Part shown: one piece after another, positions 9,440 through 17,738 of the stretch
Layout: each line of letters opens with the position of its first letter
Numbering within the stretch: the stretch's first letter is position 1
NCBI GenBank assembly: GCA_027075275.1
Contig: JALTBO010000033.1
Coordinates: 1 to 38,040 of the forward strand
Source: Desulfurobacteriaceae bacterium
GTDB taxonomy: Bacteria > Aquificota > Aquificia > Desulfurobacteriales > Desulfurobacteriaceae
DNA: 38,040 bases
Direction: 5' to 3'
Notes under the pieces: generated by a model
What the model was told of the DNA's origin: nothing
The model's database searches: none
The model's input: only the letters and a program-made list of their open reading frames with translations
Program-made: the position numbers and the translations under genes

Positions 9440-10262
9440 GTTTGAGGCCTTCCACAGGGGCCACAGGAAGCTGATAGAGAAGGCTAAGGAACTCTGCGGC
9501 AGAGTAAAGGTTATCTCAATAAGGGGAAAGGGGGAAAAGCTCTTTACAGATAAAGAGAGAGAGGAAATTGCAAGAAGGCTTGGAGTGGAGCTCCTTAACG
9601 TTCCCTTTTCAGAAGTTAAAAACCTCTCTCCCAGAGATTTCTTTAAGAGGTTAAAAGAGTGGGGATGCAGTGTTCTGGTTGTTGGAGAGGACTGGAGGTT
9701 CGGAAAGGGTAGAGCAGGAGATGTAAAAATTGCTGAAGCTCTCGGTAAAGAGTTTGGAATAGAGGTTATTACCGTTCCTCCCGAAACTGAAGACGGGGAG
9801 AAGATAGGGGCGAGTAGAATAAAGGATCTCCTCTCAAAAGGAGATCTGGACAGGGCCAATAAACTTTTGGGTTTCCCCTACTTTGCTGGTGGAGTTGTTG
9901 TAAAAGGAACTTCAAAGGGGAAGGAGATAGGATTTCCCACAGTTAACGTTAAGCCTTTTAAGGAGCTCCCTCTCCCTTTCGGCGTTTACGCTGTAAACCT
10001 GACGGTTGATGGAAAAACTTACAGGGGAGTTGCCAACTACGGGAGAGCTCCTACTCTGAAAAATACAGAGCCGCTGATTGAGGTGTTCGTTCCGGAAGTG
10101 GAGCTCCCGTCCCTCTACGGCAGAACCGTTAAGGTAGAATTTCTGAAATTTTTAAGACCGGAAAAGCGTTTTCCTTCGGTTGATGAACTGATTAAACAGA
10201 TTAAATTAGATGTAGAAAATCTAAAAGAGTTTTGGAGGTTAGGAGTTGGAGCAGGAGAGTAA
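9411..10262 (+). CDS. ribF: Bifunctional riboflavin kinase / FMN adenylyltransferase
   Basis: It makes FMN from riboflavin and then FAD. The N-terminal nucleotidyltransferase domain has CTVGKFEAFHRGHRKLI, corresponding to the usual GNFDGVHxGH; both key histidines remain but N, D, G and V are replaced. VVGEDWRFGKGRAGD and GASRIKDLLSKGDLDRANKLLG follow. The C-terminal kinase domain has GTSKGKEIGFPTVNV, PFGVYAV, GVANYGRAPT and EVFVPE. There is no in-frame ATG near the domain start. TTG at 9411, giving 283 residues and a 29-bp deoC overlap, fits best; TTG at 9387 or 9345 is possible. It overlaps the era start by 17 bp. Confidence 0.9.
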   Translation: MRESCCTVGKFEAFHRGHRKLIEKAKELCGRVKVISIRGKGEKLFTDKEREEIARRLGVELLNVPFSEVKNLSPRDFFKRLKEWGCSVLVVGEDWRFGKGRAGDVKIAEALGKEFGIEVITVPPETEDGEKIGASRIKDLLSKGDLDRANKLLGFPYFAGGVVVKGTSKGKEIGFPTVNVKPFKELPLPFGVYAVNLTVDGKTYRGVANYGRAPTLKNTEPLIEVFVPEVELPSLYGRTVKVEFLKFLRPEKRFPSVDELIKQIKLDVENLKEFWRLGVGAGE

Positions 10263-11166
10263 AGGGTTTAAATCGGGGTACGTTGCGATACTTGGAAGAC
10301 CTAACGTTGGAAAGTCAACACTTTTAAACAGCCTTCTTGGAACGAAAGTTGCAATAGTTACAGACAAACCCCAGACGACCCGCCACAGAATTGTTGGCGT
10401 TAAACACATGGAGGGAGCTCAGATAGTTTTCCTTGACACTCCGGGAATTCACAAGGAGAAGTTTGAGCTGAACAGGTACATGAACGAGATAGCCTTCAGC
10501 GTTATTCCCGATGCAGACATAATCCTCTTTCTCATAGATGCAAGGGCTGGACTTACAGAGGCCGACAGGAAAATCCTTCAGAAGATAGGCGAGGAGAAAC
10601 GGAAAGACACAAAAGTTATCGTTGTTATAAACAAGATAGACGGGGTTCCAAAGGAGGAGCTCCTTCCTCTGATAGATGAGATAAACAAGGAGTTCCCTTT
10701 TGTTGATGAGATAGTTCCCATATCTGCTACACGGGGAACAAACCTTGACAGACTCCTGGAGCTCCTTGTTAAATACCTTCCTGAGGGGCCAAAATACTAC
10801 GAAGACCATATGGTTACAGACCAGCCCATAGAGCAGTTCATAGCCGAGATAATCCGCGAGAAAATAATGCTTCTAACCAGAGATGAGGTTCCCCACGCAA
10901 CAACCGTTCAGGTTGTTGATATTCAGCCGGGAGATAAAAACCCTGACATGCTGGTGATAGATGCCGATATAATCGTTGAGAAGGAGTCCCAGAAGCCGAT
11001 AATCATCGGTAGGGGTGGACAAAGGCTTAAAAAGATAGGTCAGCTTGCAAGGGAAGAACTGGAACAGCTCCTTGGTAAAAAGGTTTACCTGAGGCTCTGG
11101 GTGAAGGTAAAGGAAGACTGGAGGAGCAGGCCGGAGCAGCTCAGAGGACTGGGATACTCTCTTTAA
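10246..11166 (+). CDS. era: GTPase Era, ribosome assembly factor
   Basis: It binds 16S rRNA and helps mature the small ribosomal subunit. The 306-residue protein has G1 GRPNVGKS (17-24), the switch segment PQTTRHRI, G3 DTPG (64-67), G4 NKID (129-132) and G5 SATRG. The C-terminal KH domain carries IIGRGGQRLKKIG. EVPHATTVQV is the usual Era linker strand. The start is TTG at 10246, inside the end of ribF, with TTGGAGG 9-13 bases upstream. rsuA, another 16S rRNA-acting enzyme, lies in the same transcription unit, which fits a small-subunit maturation theme. Confidence 0.96.
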   Translation: MEQESKGFKSGYVAILGRPNVGKSTLLNSLLGTKVAIVTDKPQTTRHRIVGVKHMEGAQIVFLDTPGIHKEKFELNRYMNEIAFSVIPDADIILFLIDARAGLTEADRKILQKIGEEKRKDTKVIVVINKIDGVPKEELLPLIDEINKEFPFVDEIVPISATRGTNLDRLLELLVKYLPEGPKYYEDHMVTDQPIEQFIAEIIREKIMLLTRDEVPHATTVQVVDIQPGDKNPDMLVIDADIIVEKESQKPIIIGRGGQRLKKIGQLAREELEQLLGKKVYLRLWVKVKEDWRSRPEQLRGLGYSL

Positions 11167-11178
11167 AGGAGCGGTAGT

Positions 11179-11577
11179 TTGAACAGGAAGTATAAAGCTT
11201 TTCTCATTTACGCTTACGCCTTTATCTTCTTCTACATGCTTAACAGTTTGATAACCTGGTTTTTTATGAAATCCCACCTTTCTCCAATTTTAGGAACGGC
11301 TGTTGAAGCTCTGATTATGGTTTTCGGCCTCTACTTTACCTTTTCTGCCGTTGTTAAGAGGTACTACGGAGTGGGCGACAGGAGAAAAATCACCGTTGCC
11401 TGGCTTTTCCACTTTGTTCCATTTATACTCACATCTTTTGTTCTATTTCTCCTCTTAATAAAGGCCATTCCCAGTCCGGCTTTTGCTGTTTTTGTTTACC
11501 TTAATGCCGATATACTTCTCCTTTTCTTCACTTTTAAATTTGCAGTAGAAAAATTCATAGAGAGGTATAGTGGCTAA
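11179..11577 (+). CDS. Small four-helix membrane protein
   Basis: I do not recognise the family. The 132-residue protein has about four hydrophobic helices: around residues 8-27 (FLIYAYAFIFFYML), 36-56 (ILGTAVEALIMVFGLYF), 70-94 (VAWLFHFVPFILTSFVLFLLL) and 98-122 (AFAVFVYLNADILLLFF). Short charged loops separate them, for example KRYYGVGDRRK. The start is TTG at 11179 with AAAGGAG upstream. The next gene overlaps it by 8 bp and encodes a protein of the same size and layout. The two look like diverged tandem paralogues, inferred from layout and the matched AWLFHFVPF / GWMVQFISF segments. Confidence 0.75.
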   Translation: MNRKYKAFLIYAYAFIFFYMLNSLITWFFMKSHLSPILGTAVEALIMVFGLYFTFSAVVKRYYGVGDRRKITVAWLFHFVPFILTSFVLFLLLIKAIPSPAFAVFVYLNADILLLFFTFKFAVEKFIERYSG

Positions 11578-11983
11578 GTACGTTCAGGGTGCGGCGTTTT
11601 ATCTCTTTATATACCTTATGATGGGATTAACAAACGGGGGAATTCTCTACTTTTTATCCAGATTTCTCCATGTTTATCCTCTAATATCTCTGGGTATTAT
11701 TTTTATTCTAACGATTTTTATTTTATATTTCGGTTTTGTTAAGTCTATTGAAATATTTTTCCAGCTTAAACCTGAAAAGGGAAGGCTTGTTTTAGGCTGG
11801 ATGGTTCAGTTTATCTCATTTCTCATTCTTGCTACTCTCTTTGAGAAGAAGATGGCAGAGTTTATCTTAAATCCTAAGCTTTTCAAGGTGCTTACAGTTT
11901 TTGTCAATTTTACTCTCTTTTTCCTGACTTACTGGATCTCTGTAAGAACTGTTGTTTTGAGAGGTAGTTTTGAGGCTGGATAA
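11570..11983 (+). CDS. Small four-helix membrane protein (likely paralogue of the preceding gene)
   Basis: The 137-residue product has four predicted helices: around 9-30 (FYLFIYLMMGLTNGGILYFL), 35-58 (YPLISLGIIFILTIFILYFGFV), 73-92 (LVLGWMVQFISFLILATLF) and 103-125 (LFKVLTVFVNFTLFFLTYW). Layout, length and the charged loop (QLKPEKGR) match the upstream 132-residue protein. The start is GTG at 11570, within the previous gene, with AGAGAGG upstream. It overlaps the rsuA start by 14 bp, so the three genes are translated from one message. Function unknown. Confidence 0.75.
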   Translation: MAKYVQGAAFYLFIYLMMGLTNGGILYFLSRFLHVYPLISLGIIFILTIFILYFGFVKSIEIFFQLKPEKGRLVLGWMVQFISFLILATLFEKKMAEFILNPKLFKVLTVFVNFTLFFLTYWISVRTVVLRGSFEAG

Positions 11984-12689
11984 GCTTCTTTCTAATTCAG
12001 GTTTTGGAGCCAGATCTCAGGTTAAGAGGCTCATAAGGAAAGGTCACGTTACGGTAAATGGGGAAGTGGTTAAGGACCCTGCTTTCCACGTTGACCCAGA
12101 AAGGGATGAAGTTCTTGTTGATGGAGAGCCCGTTTTCTACGAGGAGAACTACTACGTTGTTCTCAACAAGCCTGCCGGATATGTTACCTCAACGAAAGAC
12201 AGGGAGCTCACCGTTATGGAGCTCCTTTCAGATCTTCCCCGTTTTGAGAGGCTCTTTCCCGTTGGAAGACTTGATAAGGACGCAGAGGGTCTGCTCCTTT
12301 TAACAACAGACGGAGAGCTTGCCCACAGGCTTACCCACCCAAAGTGGAAGGTGCCTAAGAAGTACTACGTTGTTGTTGAAGGAAAACTTACTGAGGAAGA
12401 TGTTGAACCGCTGAGAAAGGGAATGGAGCTTAAGGACTTTAAGGCAAAGCCGGCAAAAGTGAAAATCTTAAAGGCAGGAGAGGAGGAGTCTGAGGCAGAG
12501 ATTGAGATAACTGAAGGGAAGTACCATCAGGTAAAGAGGATGTTTTCAGCCGTTGGCCACCCTGTTAAGTATTTAAGGCGGGTTGAGTTTGGAGGTTTAA
12601 AGCTTGGGGAGCTTTCCACCGGCCACTACCGTCATCTGACCGACGAGGAAGTTAAAAAATTAAAAGAAAGCGTAGGTCTTAACCCTTAA
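11970..12689 (+). CDS. rsuA: rRNA pseudouridine synthase, RsuA type
   Basis: The 239-residue protein has an N-terminal S4 domain (MRLDKLLSNSGFGARSQVKRLIRKGHVTVNG) and the synthase domain with VVLNKPAGYVTSTKD and the catalytic GRLDKDAEGLLLLTTDGELAH. TEGKYHQVKRMFSAVGHPVKYLRR near the C-terminus is the typical RsuA ending (EGKYHQVKRM). RsuA makes pseudouridine 516 in 16S rRNA. The start is TTG at 11970 with GAGAGG upstream, inside the preceding membrane-protein gene. It is the last gene of the plus-strand unit and shares a TTAA stop-stop overlap with the convergent globin gene. Confidence 0.93.
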   Translation: MRLDKLLSNSGFGARSQVKRLIRKGHVTVNGEVVKDPAFHVDPERDEVLVDGEPVFYEENYYVVLNKPAGYVTSTKDRELTVMELLSDLPRFERLFPVGRLDKDAEGLLLLTTDGELAHRLTHPKWKVPKKYYVVVEGKLTEEDVEPLRKGMELKDFKAKPAKVKILKAGEEESEAEIEITEGKYHQVKRMFSAVGHPVKYLRRVEFGGLKLGELSTGHYRHLTDEEVKKLKESVGLNP

Positions 12690-13291
12690 TTCCTTTCGGG
12701 AAGTTCCTCCTTAAGAATTTTGTATATCTCCTCGAGCTTCATATTCATCATTGTATCTACAAGCCCGGAAGTGTAGCCTGCGATATCCATCAGAGCTTCC
12801 CTTAGAGTGAATATGTAGCCTTCAACGGTGAGGGCTATCAGAAAGTCAACAATTTTTGAAAACGCCTTAAATACCTTTATAGCTTCTTCAGGTTCAAACG
12901 TTTCAGCCGCTTTATTCAGGAAGTTGCTCTTTAAGTGTTGAGCCATAAAGATCATAATGTTATTGTCTATACCGTAGTAAATGTGAATCAGACCAACTAA
13001 GAACTGAAACTCGTAAAAATTCTTATCAAGATTGCCGGAAACGACCTCTTCGTACCACTTTTTATTCTTAGCTTTAACTCTTTCAACGGGGACTTTCTCA
13101 AAGACTTTTGCAGTTTTCGGATAGCTGAGGAGAGTTTTATAGAAGCTATCCATAAGTTCATCTCCCCAGCTGATTAGAGTATCCTTCTTTTCCTTTAAAA
13201 TTTGAAGGTCATTTTCTCCTATCCCCGTTAGGTTTTCAGCGTTCTCAAGTATTTCTTCCACCTTTTGTTTAACTGCATCAAAAATTTCCAT
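12686..13291 (-). CDS. Protoglobin / sensor-globin domain protein
   Basis: The 201-residue all-helical protein matches the globin-coupled-sensor and protoglobin layout. A pre-helix (residues 1-35) is followed by LISWGDELMDSFYKTLLSYPKTAKVF (39-64), then KKWYEEVVSG (77-86). FLVGLIHIYYGID (97-109) places His103 as the likely proximal haem ligand. C-terminal helices run to residue 200. No output domain (methyl-accepting, GGDEF or kinase) is attached, so it is a stand-alone oxygen/NO/CO binder or an adaptor. In an anaerobe a role in gas detoxification or sensing is plausible but inferred. It has its own promoter (13329-13356) and a strong AAGGAGG site. Confidence 0.83.
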   Translation of the reverse strand: MEIFDAVKQKVEEILENAENLTGIGENDLQILKEKKDTLISWGDELMDSFYKTLLSYPKTAKVFEKVPVERVKAKNKKWYEEVVSGNLDKNFYEFQFLVGLIHIYYGIDNNIMIFMAQHLKSNFLNKAAETFEPEEAIKVFKAFSKIVDFLIALTVEGYIFTLREALMDIAGYTSGLVDTMMNMKLEEIYKILKEELPERN

Positions 13292-13328
13292 TTAGATCCT
13301 CCTTACTTACGTAAAAAGTTTAAGTTTA

Positions 13329-13356
13329 ATTATAAATTTTAGTAAAGTTAGTTCAA
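13329..13356 (-). promoter_or_regulatory. sigma-70-type promoter of the protoglobin gene
   Basis: On the minus strand TTGAAC (13356-13351), 16 bases, then TATAAT (13334-13329). The transcript would start near 13322, with a leader of about 30 nt. An 8-bp palindrome TTACGTAA (13307-13314) lies inside this leader, between start site and ribosome site, and could be an operator. Confidence 0.65.
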
Positions 13357-13366
13357 AGTAAAAATT

Positions 13367-13419
13367 GGGAGAGAGTTGACGCAGGGAAGTTCTGTTTCCC
13401 TCCGTGTAGAATTACTCCC
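13367..13419 (-). terminator. Possible nested-hairpin terminator after mscS
   Basis: An inner stem AGGGAA/TTCCCT (13383-13388 with 13396-13401, 7-base loop) sits inside a 5-bp outer pairing of GGGAG with CTCCC (13367-13371 with 13415-13419). On the minus strand the outer arm is followed by AATTTTTA. The outer stem includes the mscS stop region. The long loop makes this a weak call. Confidence 0.35.
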
Positions 13420-14221
13420 TCTTAAGCTTTACGTCGGCGTGGATGTCCATCTGAGGATAGGGGATAGATATACCTTCTCTGTCAAAGGTCTCCTTTATTG
13501 TTTCTATCAGTTCACTTCTAACAGTCCAGTAGTCTTCAGTTTTTACCCAGGGTCTTACGGCAAGGTTGACGCTGCTGTCTCCCAATTCAGCAACAGCAAC
13601 AGATGGTTCTGGTTCTTTTAGGACTTTTGGGTGGCTCTCAAGGATTTTCTTTAGAAGGTTTTTGGCCTTTTTCAGGTCGTCTTCGTAGCCTATTCCAATT
13701 ACAAGGTCAATTCTTCTAACTGGCTCTGCAGAGAAGTTCTTTATGTTCCCGGCCGTTATTGAAGAGTTTGGAACGTAAACCTTTACGTTGTCGGGAGTTT
13801 TCATTACTGTGTTGACAAGTCCTATCTCCTCAACCTTTCCTGTTGTTCCTCCGGCTTCAACAACGTCTCCAACCTTAAAGGGTTTTAGAAAGAGTATGAG
13901 AATTGCCGAGCTGAAGTTTGAGAGGCTCTTCTGGAATGCAAGGCCTGCAGCCAGACCTACGGCACCGATAACGGCAGCAAACGATGTTGTGTTAACGCCT
14001 AATGTTCCGAGGGCGGCTATTATCACAAGGATTAAAAGGCCAAAGTAGGTGAGGTTTTTCAGAAACCTCGTTAAGGTTGCATCCGTTTCTGCTTTCTGGA
14101 GAGTTCTCTCAACCAGTTTTGCCAGAACCTGGGATATCCACTTTCCGATGATGAAGACCAGGAGAGCTCCCCCAAGCCTGACAGTCCAGTCGGTAAGTGC
14201 AGGTATAAGCTCCTTTAACAT
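13412..14221 (-). CDS. mscS: Small-conductance mechanosensitive channel, MscS family
   Basis: It opens under membrane tension to release solutes on hypo-osmotic shock. The 269-residue length is close to E. coli MscS. Hydrophobic helices TM1 (about 15-36) and TM2 (about 57-77) precede the pore helix TM3, rich in Gly/Ala: AAVIGAVGLAAGLAFQKSLSNFSSAILIL (about 82-110). The cytoplasmic beta domain follows, with FKVGDVVEAGGTTGKVEEIGLVNTVMKTPDNVKVYVPNSSI, the family signature. A weak TATAGT (14254-14249) could be its -10 box. Confidence 0.94.
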   Translation of the reverse strand: MLKELIPALTDWTVRLGGALLVFIIGKWISQVLAKLVERTLQKAETDATLTRFLKNLTYFGLLILVIIAALGTLGVNTTSFAAVIGAVGLAAGLAFQKSLSNFSSAILILFLKPFKVGDVVEAGGTTGKVEEIGLVNTVMKTPDNVKVYVPNSSITAGNIKNFSAEPVRRIDLVIGIGYEDDLKKAKNLLKKILESHPKVLKEPEPSVAVAELGDSSVNLAVRPWVKTEDYWTVRSELIETIKETFDREGISIPYPQMDIHADVKLKRE

Positions 14222-14256
14222 AGTTTCCCCCTCTGTTTTGTTGATTCCACTATACC

Positions 14257-14285
14257 AGAAAAGGGAATCTTTTGTTTCCTTTTCT
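14257..14285 (-). terminator. Hairpin after the YyaL-family gene
   Basis: On the minus strand AGAAAAGGAA, 8 bases, then TTCCCTTTTCT forms a 10-bp stem with a one-base bulge whose 3' arm is U-rich. It starts 2 bases after the stop codon of the upstream gene and lies just before a TATAGT box for mscS. It is mostly A-U, so strength at high temperature is doubtful. Confidence 0.4.
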
Positions 14286-14286
14286 C

Positions 14287-16206
14287 TTAAACTTCTTCCA
14301 GGCTGTCAACTTCCCTGCAGCTTCCCCTGTAGCACACTTTCAGCTTCTCCAGGTTTTCGTTTTCCTTCAGAAGTCTGTACGGTCTGAAAGGGATGTTTTT
14401 CAGTTTCTCTTCTTTTCCCTCAACAGTCTGGAACTCCTTGTAGATAATGAGGGTTTCTAAACTTGATGTGACTGCAGACGGGTATTTATTTAAAAGGTTT
14501 GAAAGGTTCCTGAGGCTCTTTTCAAGGGTTTCTTTGAAACGAATCTCCCCTGTAAGGTGGTAGAGGAGTGAAAGGTTCTGGAGCATAACACCGTTTCCAC
14601 AAGGGTAGGCGCCGTCTAAGAGCTCCTTCTGTTTTATGGGGAGCTCCTTTCCCGTTGAAATAAAGAAGTTCCCTGAAGTTTCGTCGTAGAAGAGCTTTAT
14701 TGCCTTCTCTGTCAGCTCAGCGGCTTTTTCAAGGAGCTCCTCCCTGCCGGTTGCCAGGTAAAGCTCCAAAATTCCCCTTACCGTAAAGGCGTAGTCGTCT
14801 AAAATGCCGTTTTCTTTAGCCTCTCCGTCGTAAACTGCGTGGTGGAGCTCCCCGTTCCTACAGTGGTTCTCTGTAAGCTCCTGGTAGATCCCCTCTCCTG
14901 TTTCAAGGAACTCGCTGTTCCCCGTGTTCCTGTAGGCAGAGATAAGCCCCCACAGGAGGTATCCGTTCCAGTCCGTTAGAATTTTCTCGTCTCTTGCCGG
15001 TTTAACCCGTTTCTCCCTCTCTGAAAGGAGTTTTCTGTCAACCTCTCTCTTTTTCTTGAGGAGCTCGGGGAGCTCCATTCCCAGCTCTTCTGCCACCCTC
15101 TCAAAGTCCCTTCCGACAAAGGGGAGGTTGTAGCCGTTCTCGTAGTTCCCTTCCGGCGAAAGGTTGTAGAGGTGCTTCGCAAACTCAAGCTCCTCGGGGC
15201 TTAAGGCCTTTTTAAGTTCTTCCCACTTCCACAGGTAGTATCTCCCCTCTTCACCTTCTGAGTCTGCGTCCTGCGCAGAGTAGAACGTTCCGTGAGGGCT
15301 TTTCATCTCCCTTTTTAAGTACTCAAATATCCCGTTTACAGTCTCCTCAAAGAGCCAATACTTACTGTAGCCAAAGGCTGTTGAGTAAGCTATGAGTAGC
15401 CCCGCCTGGTCGTAGAGCATCTTCTCAAAGTGGGGAACGAACCACATTCCATCTACAGAGTACCTGTGGAAACCGCCCCCAATCTGGTCGTATATCCCGC
15501 CTGATCTCATTGCCTTTAGAGTGTATGCCGCCATTTCGAAAGCTCTGCTCTTACCGTAGATTGCTGAGACGTTTGTAAGGAGCCAGAGGTTGTGGGGCTG
15601 TGGAAACTTAGGAGGTGGTGAGAAACCGCCGTTAACCTCGTCAAACCGGCTCTCCATCTTTGGAACGTAGGAGTTTGCTAATTCAGCAACCTCTGGAACT
15701 TCCCCATGAGACTCTAAAGAGAAGCTCTTAAGGTGTTTAACAACTTCCTCTCCGGCAGAGAGGAGCCTCTCCCTCTCCTCTCTCCACATTCTTGATATCT
15801 CTTTAAGAACCTTTAAGAGCCTTTCCTTTGGAATGTAGGTTCCTGCAAAGAAAGGCTTTCCATCTGGAGTTGCAACTACAGTTAAAGGCCAGCCGCCGCT
15901 GCCCGTCATTGCCTGGCAGGCCTCCATGTAGAACCTGTCAACGTCTGGCCTCTCTTCCCTGTCAACCTTAACTGGAACAAAGTTCTCGTTTAAAACTTTT
16001 GCAACTTCTTCGTCTTCAAAGCTCTCCCTCTCCATAACGTGGCACCAGTGGCACGATGAGTAACCTATTGAGATGAAGAGGGGTTTCTTCTCTTTTCGTG
16101 CTTTCTTAAAGGCTTCCTCTCCCCACGGAAACCAGTCAACGGGGTTGTGGGCGTGCTGCCTTAGGTAGAGGCTCTTCTCATTTACAAGTCTGTTTGCTTT
16201 CCTCAT
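14287..16206 (-). CDS. yyaL: YyaL/DUF255 protein (thioredoxin-like plus alpha/alpha-toroid)
   Basis: The 639-residue protein belongs to the family of B. subtilis YyaL and human SPATA20. Residues 1-160 form a thioredoxin-like domain beginning [29 protein letters not shown], with the redox motif [16 protein letters not shown] (Cys52, Cys55) and [25 protein letters not shown]. The rest is an (alpha/alpha)-barrel resembling glycosidase or N-acylglucosamine epimerase folds, with [30 protein letters not shown] and [11 protein letters not shown]. The biochemical role is not settled for the family. AAGGAGA precedes the ATG. It is divergent from the rhodanese gene. Confidence 0.92.
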   Translation of the reverse strand: MRKANRLVNEKSLYLRQHAHNPVDWFPWGEEAFKKARKEKKPLFISIGYSSCHWCHVMERESFEDEEVAKVLNENFVPVKVDREERPDVDRFYMEACQAMTGSGGWPLTVVATPDGKPFFAGTYIPKERLLKVLKEISRMWREERERLLSAGEEVVKHLKSFSLESHGEVPEVAELANSYVPKMESRFDEVNGGFSPPPKFPQPHNLWLLTNVSAIYGKSRAFEMAAYTLKAMRSGGIYDQIGGGFHRYSVDGMWFVPHFEKMLYDQAGLLIAYSTAFGYSKYWLFEETVNGIFEYLKREMKSPHGTFYSAQDADSEGEEGRYYLWKWEELKKALSPEELEFAKHLYNLSPEGNYENGYNLPFVGRDFERVAEELGMELPELLKKKREVDRKLLSEREKRVKPARDEKILTDWNGYLLWGLISAYRNTGNSEFLETGEGIYQELTENHCRNGELHHAVYDGEAKENGILDDYAFTVRGILELYLATGREELLEKAAELTEKAIKLFYDETSGNFFISTGKELPIKQKELLDGAYPCGNGVMLQNLSLLYHLTGEIRFKETLEKSLRNLSNLLNKYPSAVTSSLETLIIYKEFQTVEGKEEKLKNIPFRPYRLLKENENLEKLKVCYRGSCREVDSLEEV

Positions 16207-16241
16207 AGATTATCTCCTTCTTATCAGGAATGGTTATCAAT

Positions 16242-16271
16242 TTAACATTGGTTTTCAAAAATGTCTATAAT
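16242..16271 (+). promoter_or_regulatory. sigma-70-type promoter of the rhodanese gene
   Basis: TTAACA (16242-16247), 18 bases, TATAAT (16266-16271). The -10 lies 31 bases before the preferred ATG at 16303. It overlaps the first codons of an upstream in-frame ATG (16261), which argues against that start. Confidence 0.6.
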
Positions 16272-16302
16272 CATTTCGTCAAACTTAGAAAAGGAGGTTG
16301 TG

Positions 16303-16686
16303 ATGACTTTTGACGAGTACCTGAGGAACTTTGACTACGAAGAAAGAAAGAGAATGAAGATTGGAACAGAGGAGCTCCTTGAACTCTACGCAAAAGGTGA
16401 GGCAGAAATCGTTGACATCAGATTCCCGGAGGAGTATGAGGCCTGGCACTTTGGATTTGGAAAGCACATACCGTTAAACGAACTTCCAGATAGGCTCAAC
16501 GAGCTTGACAGGAGCAAAGTAATAATTACTGTATGCCCCCATAAGGATAGGGCTGAGATTGCAAGGCTCTACTTAACGTTTAAGGGTTTCAAGGCAAGGT
16601 ACTATACAGAGGGCCTTTTAAAACTTGCAGACTACCTGAGGGGAGACAGGGCTAAAAAGTTTATAGAGAGGATAAAGAAAGGTTAG
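16303..16686 (+). CDS. Rhodanese-domain sulfurtransferase
   Basis: It is a cytoplasmic single-domain rhodanese of 127 residues, transferring sulfane sulfur through a cysteine persulfide. EIVDIRFPEEYEAWHFGFGKHIPLNEL (35-61) is the rhodanese domain core. The active-site loop is CPHKDR with catalytic Cys78 and loop Arg83, followed by AEIARLYLTFKGFKARYYTEGL. The frame is open to an ATG at 16261, but AAAGGAGG lies just before the ATG at 16303 and the promoter overlaps the earlier start. Its stop overlaps the convergent kamA-family stop (TTAG, 16683-16686). Confidence 0.92.
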   Translation: MTFDEYLRNFDYEERKRMKIGTEELLELYAKGEAEIVDIRFPEEYEAWHFGFGKHIPLNELPDRLNELDRSKVIITVCPHKDRAEIARLYLTFKGFKARYYTEGLLKLADYLRGDRAKKFIERIKKG

Positions 16687-17738
16687 CGATCTTCCATTTC
16701 AAACCACCTGCCGTTGAAGCTCTCAAACAGGTATCTGCCCTTTTCTACTCTGAACCTGTGGGGGAGGAGGGGAACTTTTCCGTATCCTCCGGGGCCGTCT
16801 ACTGCGTAGTAGGGAATTGCCAGGGGAGAGAGCCTTTTAAAGAGTTCTTTAAGTATCTCAAGCCCCTTTGTTATGGGGGTTGAGAAGTGCATCACTCCCT
16901 TAACGGGGTCGCAGTGGAACAGGTAGTAGGGGCGAACCTTTATCCTCTGAAGGTTTCTAAAGAGCTTTTCAAGGGTTTCAACAGAGTCGTTTACCCCTTT
17001 TAAAAGAACCGTCTGGTTGTTTACCGGAGCTCCGCTCTTTAAAAGAGCTTTCACGGCCTCCTTCGCTTCTGGTGTTATCTCGTCTGGGTGGTTGAAGTGG
17101 GTGTTTACCCAGACCTTCTCTGCCTTTTCAATGAGTGAGAGGAGCTCTTCTTTCAAAACCCTTTCAGGGTCAACAACGGGAATTCTCGTTCCTATCCTTA
17201 CAACCTCAACGTGGGAAATCTTTTTTAGCTCCAAGAGGATTCTCTCAAGGAGCTCCAAAGGCAGAGTTAACGGGTCTCCCCCTGAGATGAGAACGTCCCG
17301 AACCTGTGGGTTTGACCTGATGTAAGAGAGAGCTCCCTCTACCTCACTTTCAGATATTGTGAAAATAGGCTTTCTCCAGTTTCGTTTTCTCATACAGTAG
17401 CGGCACAGGACGGGGCAGTAGTTGGTTGTTATCAGTAGGACCCTATCCGGATATCTGTGGGTAAGTTTAGGAACCTTTGAGTCCCTCTCCTCGTTTAAAG
17501 GGTCGTCCTCTCCGGCAGACTGGATTGTTTCGTCAATTTCCTCTAAAGATGGAAGGACCATTTTCCTTACGGCAGGGGATTTTTCTGCCAGCTTCAGGTA
17601 GTACTCAGTTGATGAAAAAGGGTAGATAGGGGAAACCCGATTAAAGGCTTCCTTTTCTTCGGGAGAAAGGGGGAGGAGCTCCTCAACCTCAGGTAGAGTT
17701 CTTAAAACCCTACTCAAACTTCCACCCGCAGGCTTCAA
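16683..17738 (-). CDS. KamA-family radical SAM enzyme (lysine 2,3-aminomutase / EF-P lysine mutase type)
   Basis: The 351-residue protein carries the radical SAM cluster motif C108-x3-C112-x2-C115 (NYCPVLCRYCMRKRNW), VLISGGDPLTL (GGDP SAM-binding) and VDGPGGYGKVPLLP with the PLP lysine at about residue 321. The length is nearer EpmB, which makes beta-lysine for EF-P modification, than the longer clostridial lysine 2,3-aminomutases. No epmA or efp lies nearby, so free beta-lysine synthesis as an osmolyte remains possible. The start is uncertain: TTG at 17738 (29-bp overlap with the upstream gene) or TTG at 17717; no ATG exists near the N-terminus. Confidence 0.87.
   Translation of the reverse strand: MKPAGGSLSRVLRTLPEVEELLPLSPEEKEAFNRVSPIYPFSSTEYYLKLAEKSPAVRKMVLPSLEEIDETIQSAGEDDPLNEERDSKVPKLTHRYPDRVLLITTNYCPVLCRYCMRKRNWRKPIFTISESEVEGALSYIRSNPQVRDVLISGGDPLTLPLELLERILLELKKISHVEVVRIGTRIPVVDPERVLKEELLSLIEKAEKVWVNTHFNHPDEITPEAKEAVKALLKSGAPVNNQTVLLKGVNDSVETLEKLFRNLQRIKVRPYYLFHCDPVKGVMHFSTPITKGLEILKELFKRLSPLAIPYYAVDGPGGYGKVPLLPHRFRVEKGRYLFESFNGRWFEMEDR

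Noticed and set aside
17710-17738. Frameshift or fusion between the coiled-coil gene and the kamA-like gene
   Set aside because: The 29-bp overlap is in a different frame, each product has its own complete domains, and similar overlaps are common in this window.
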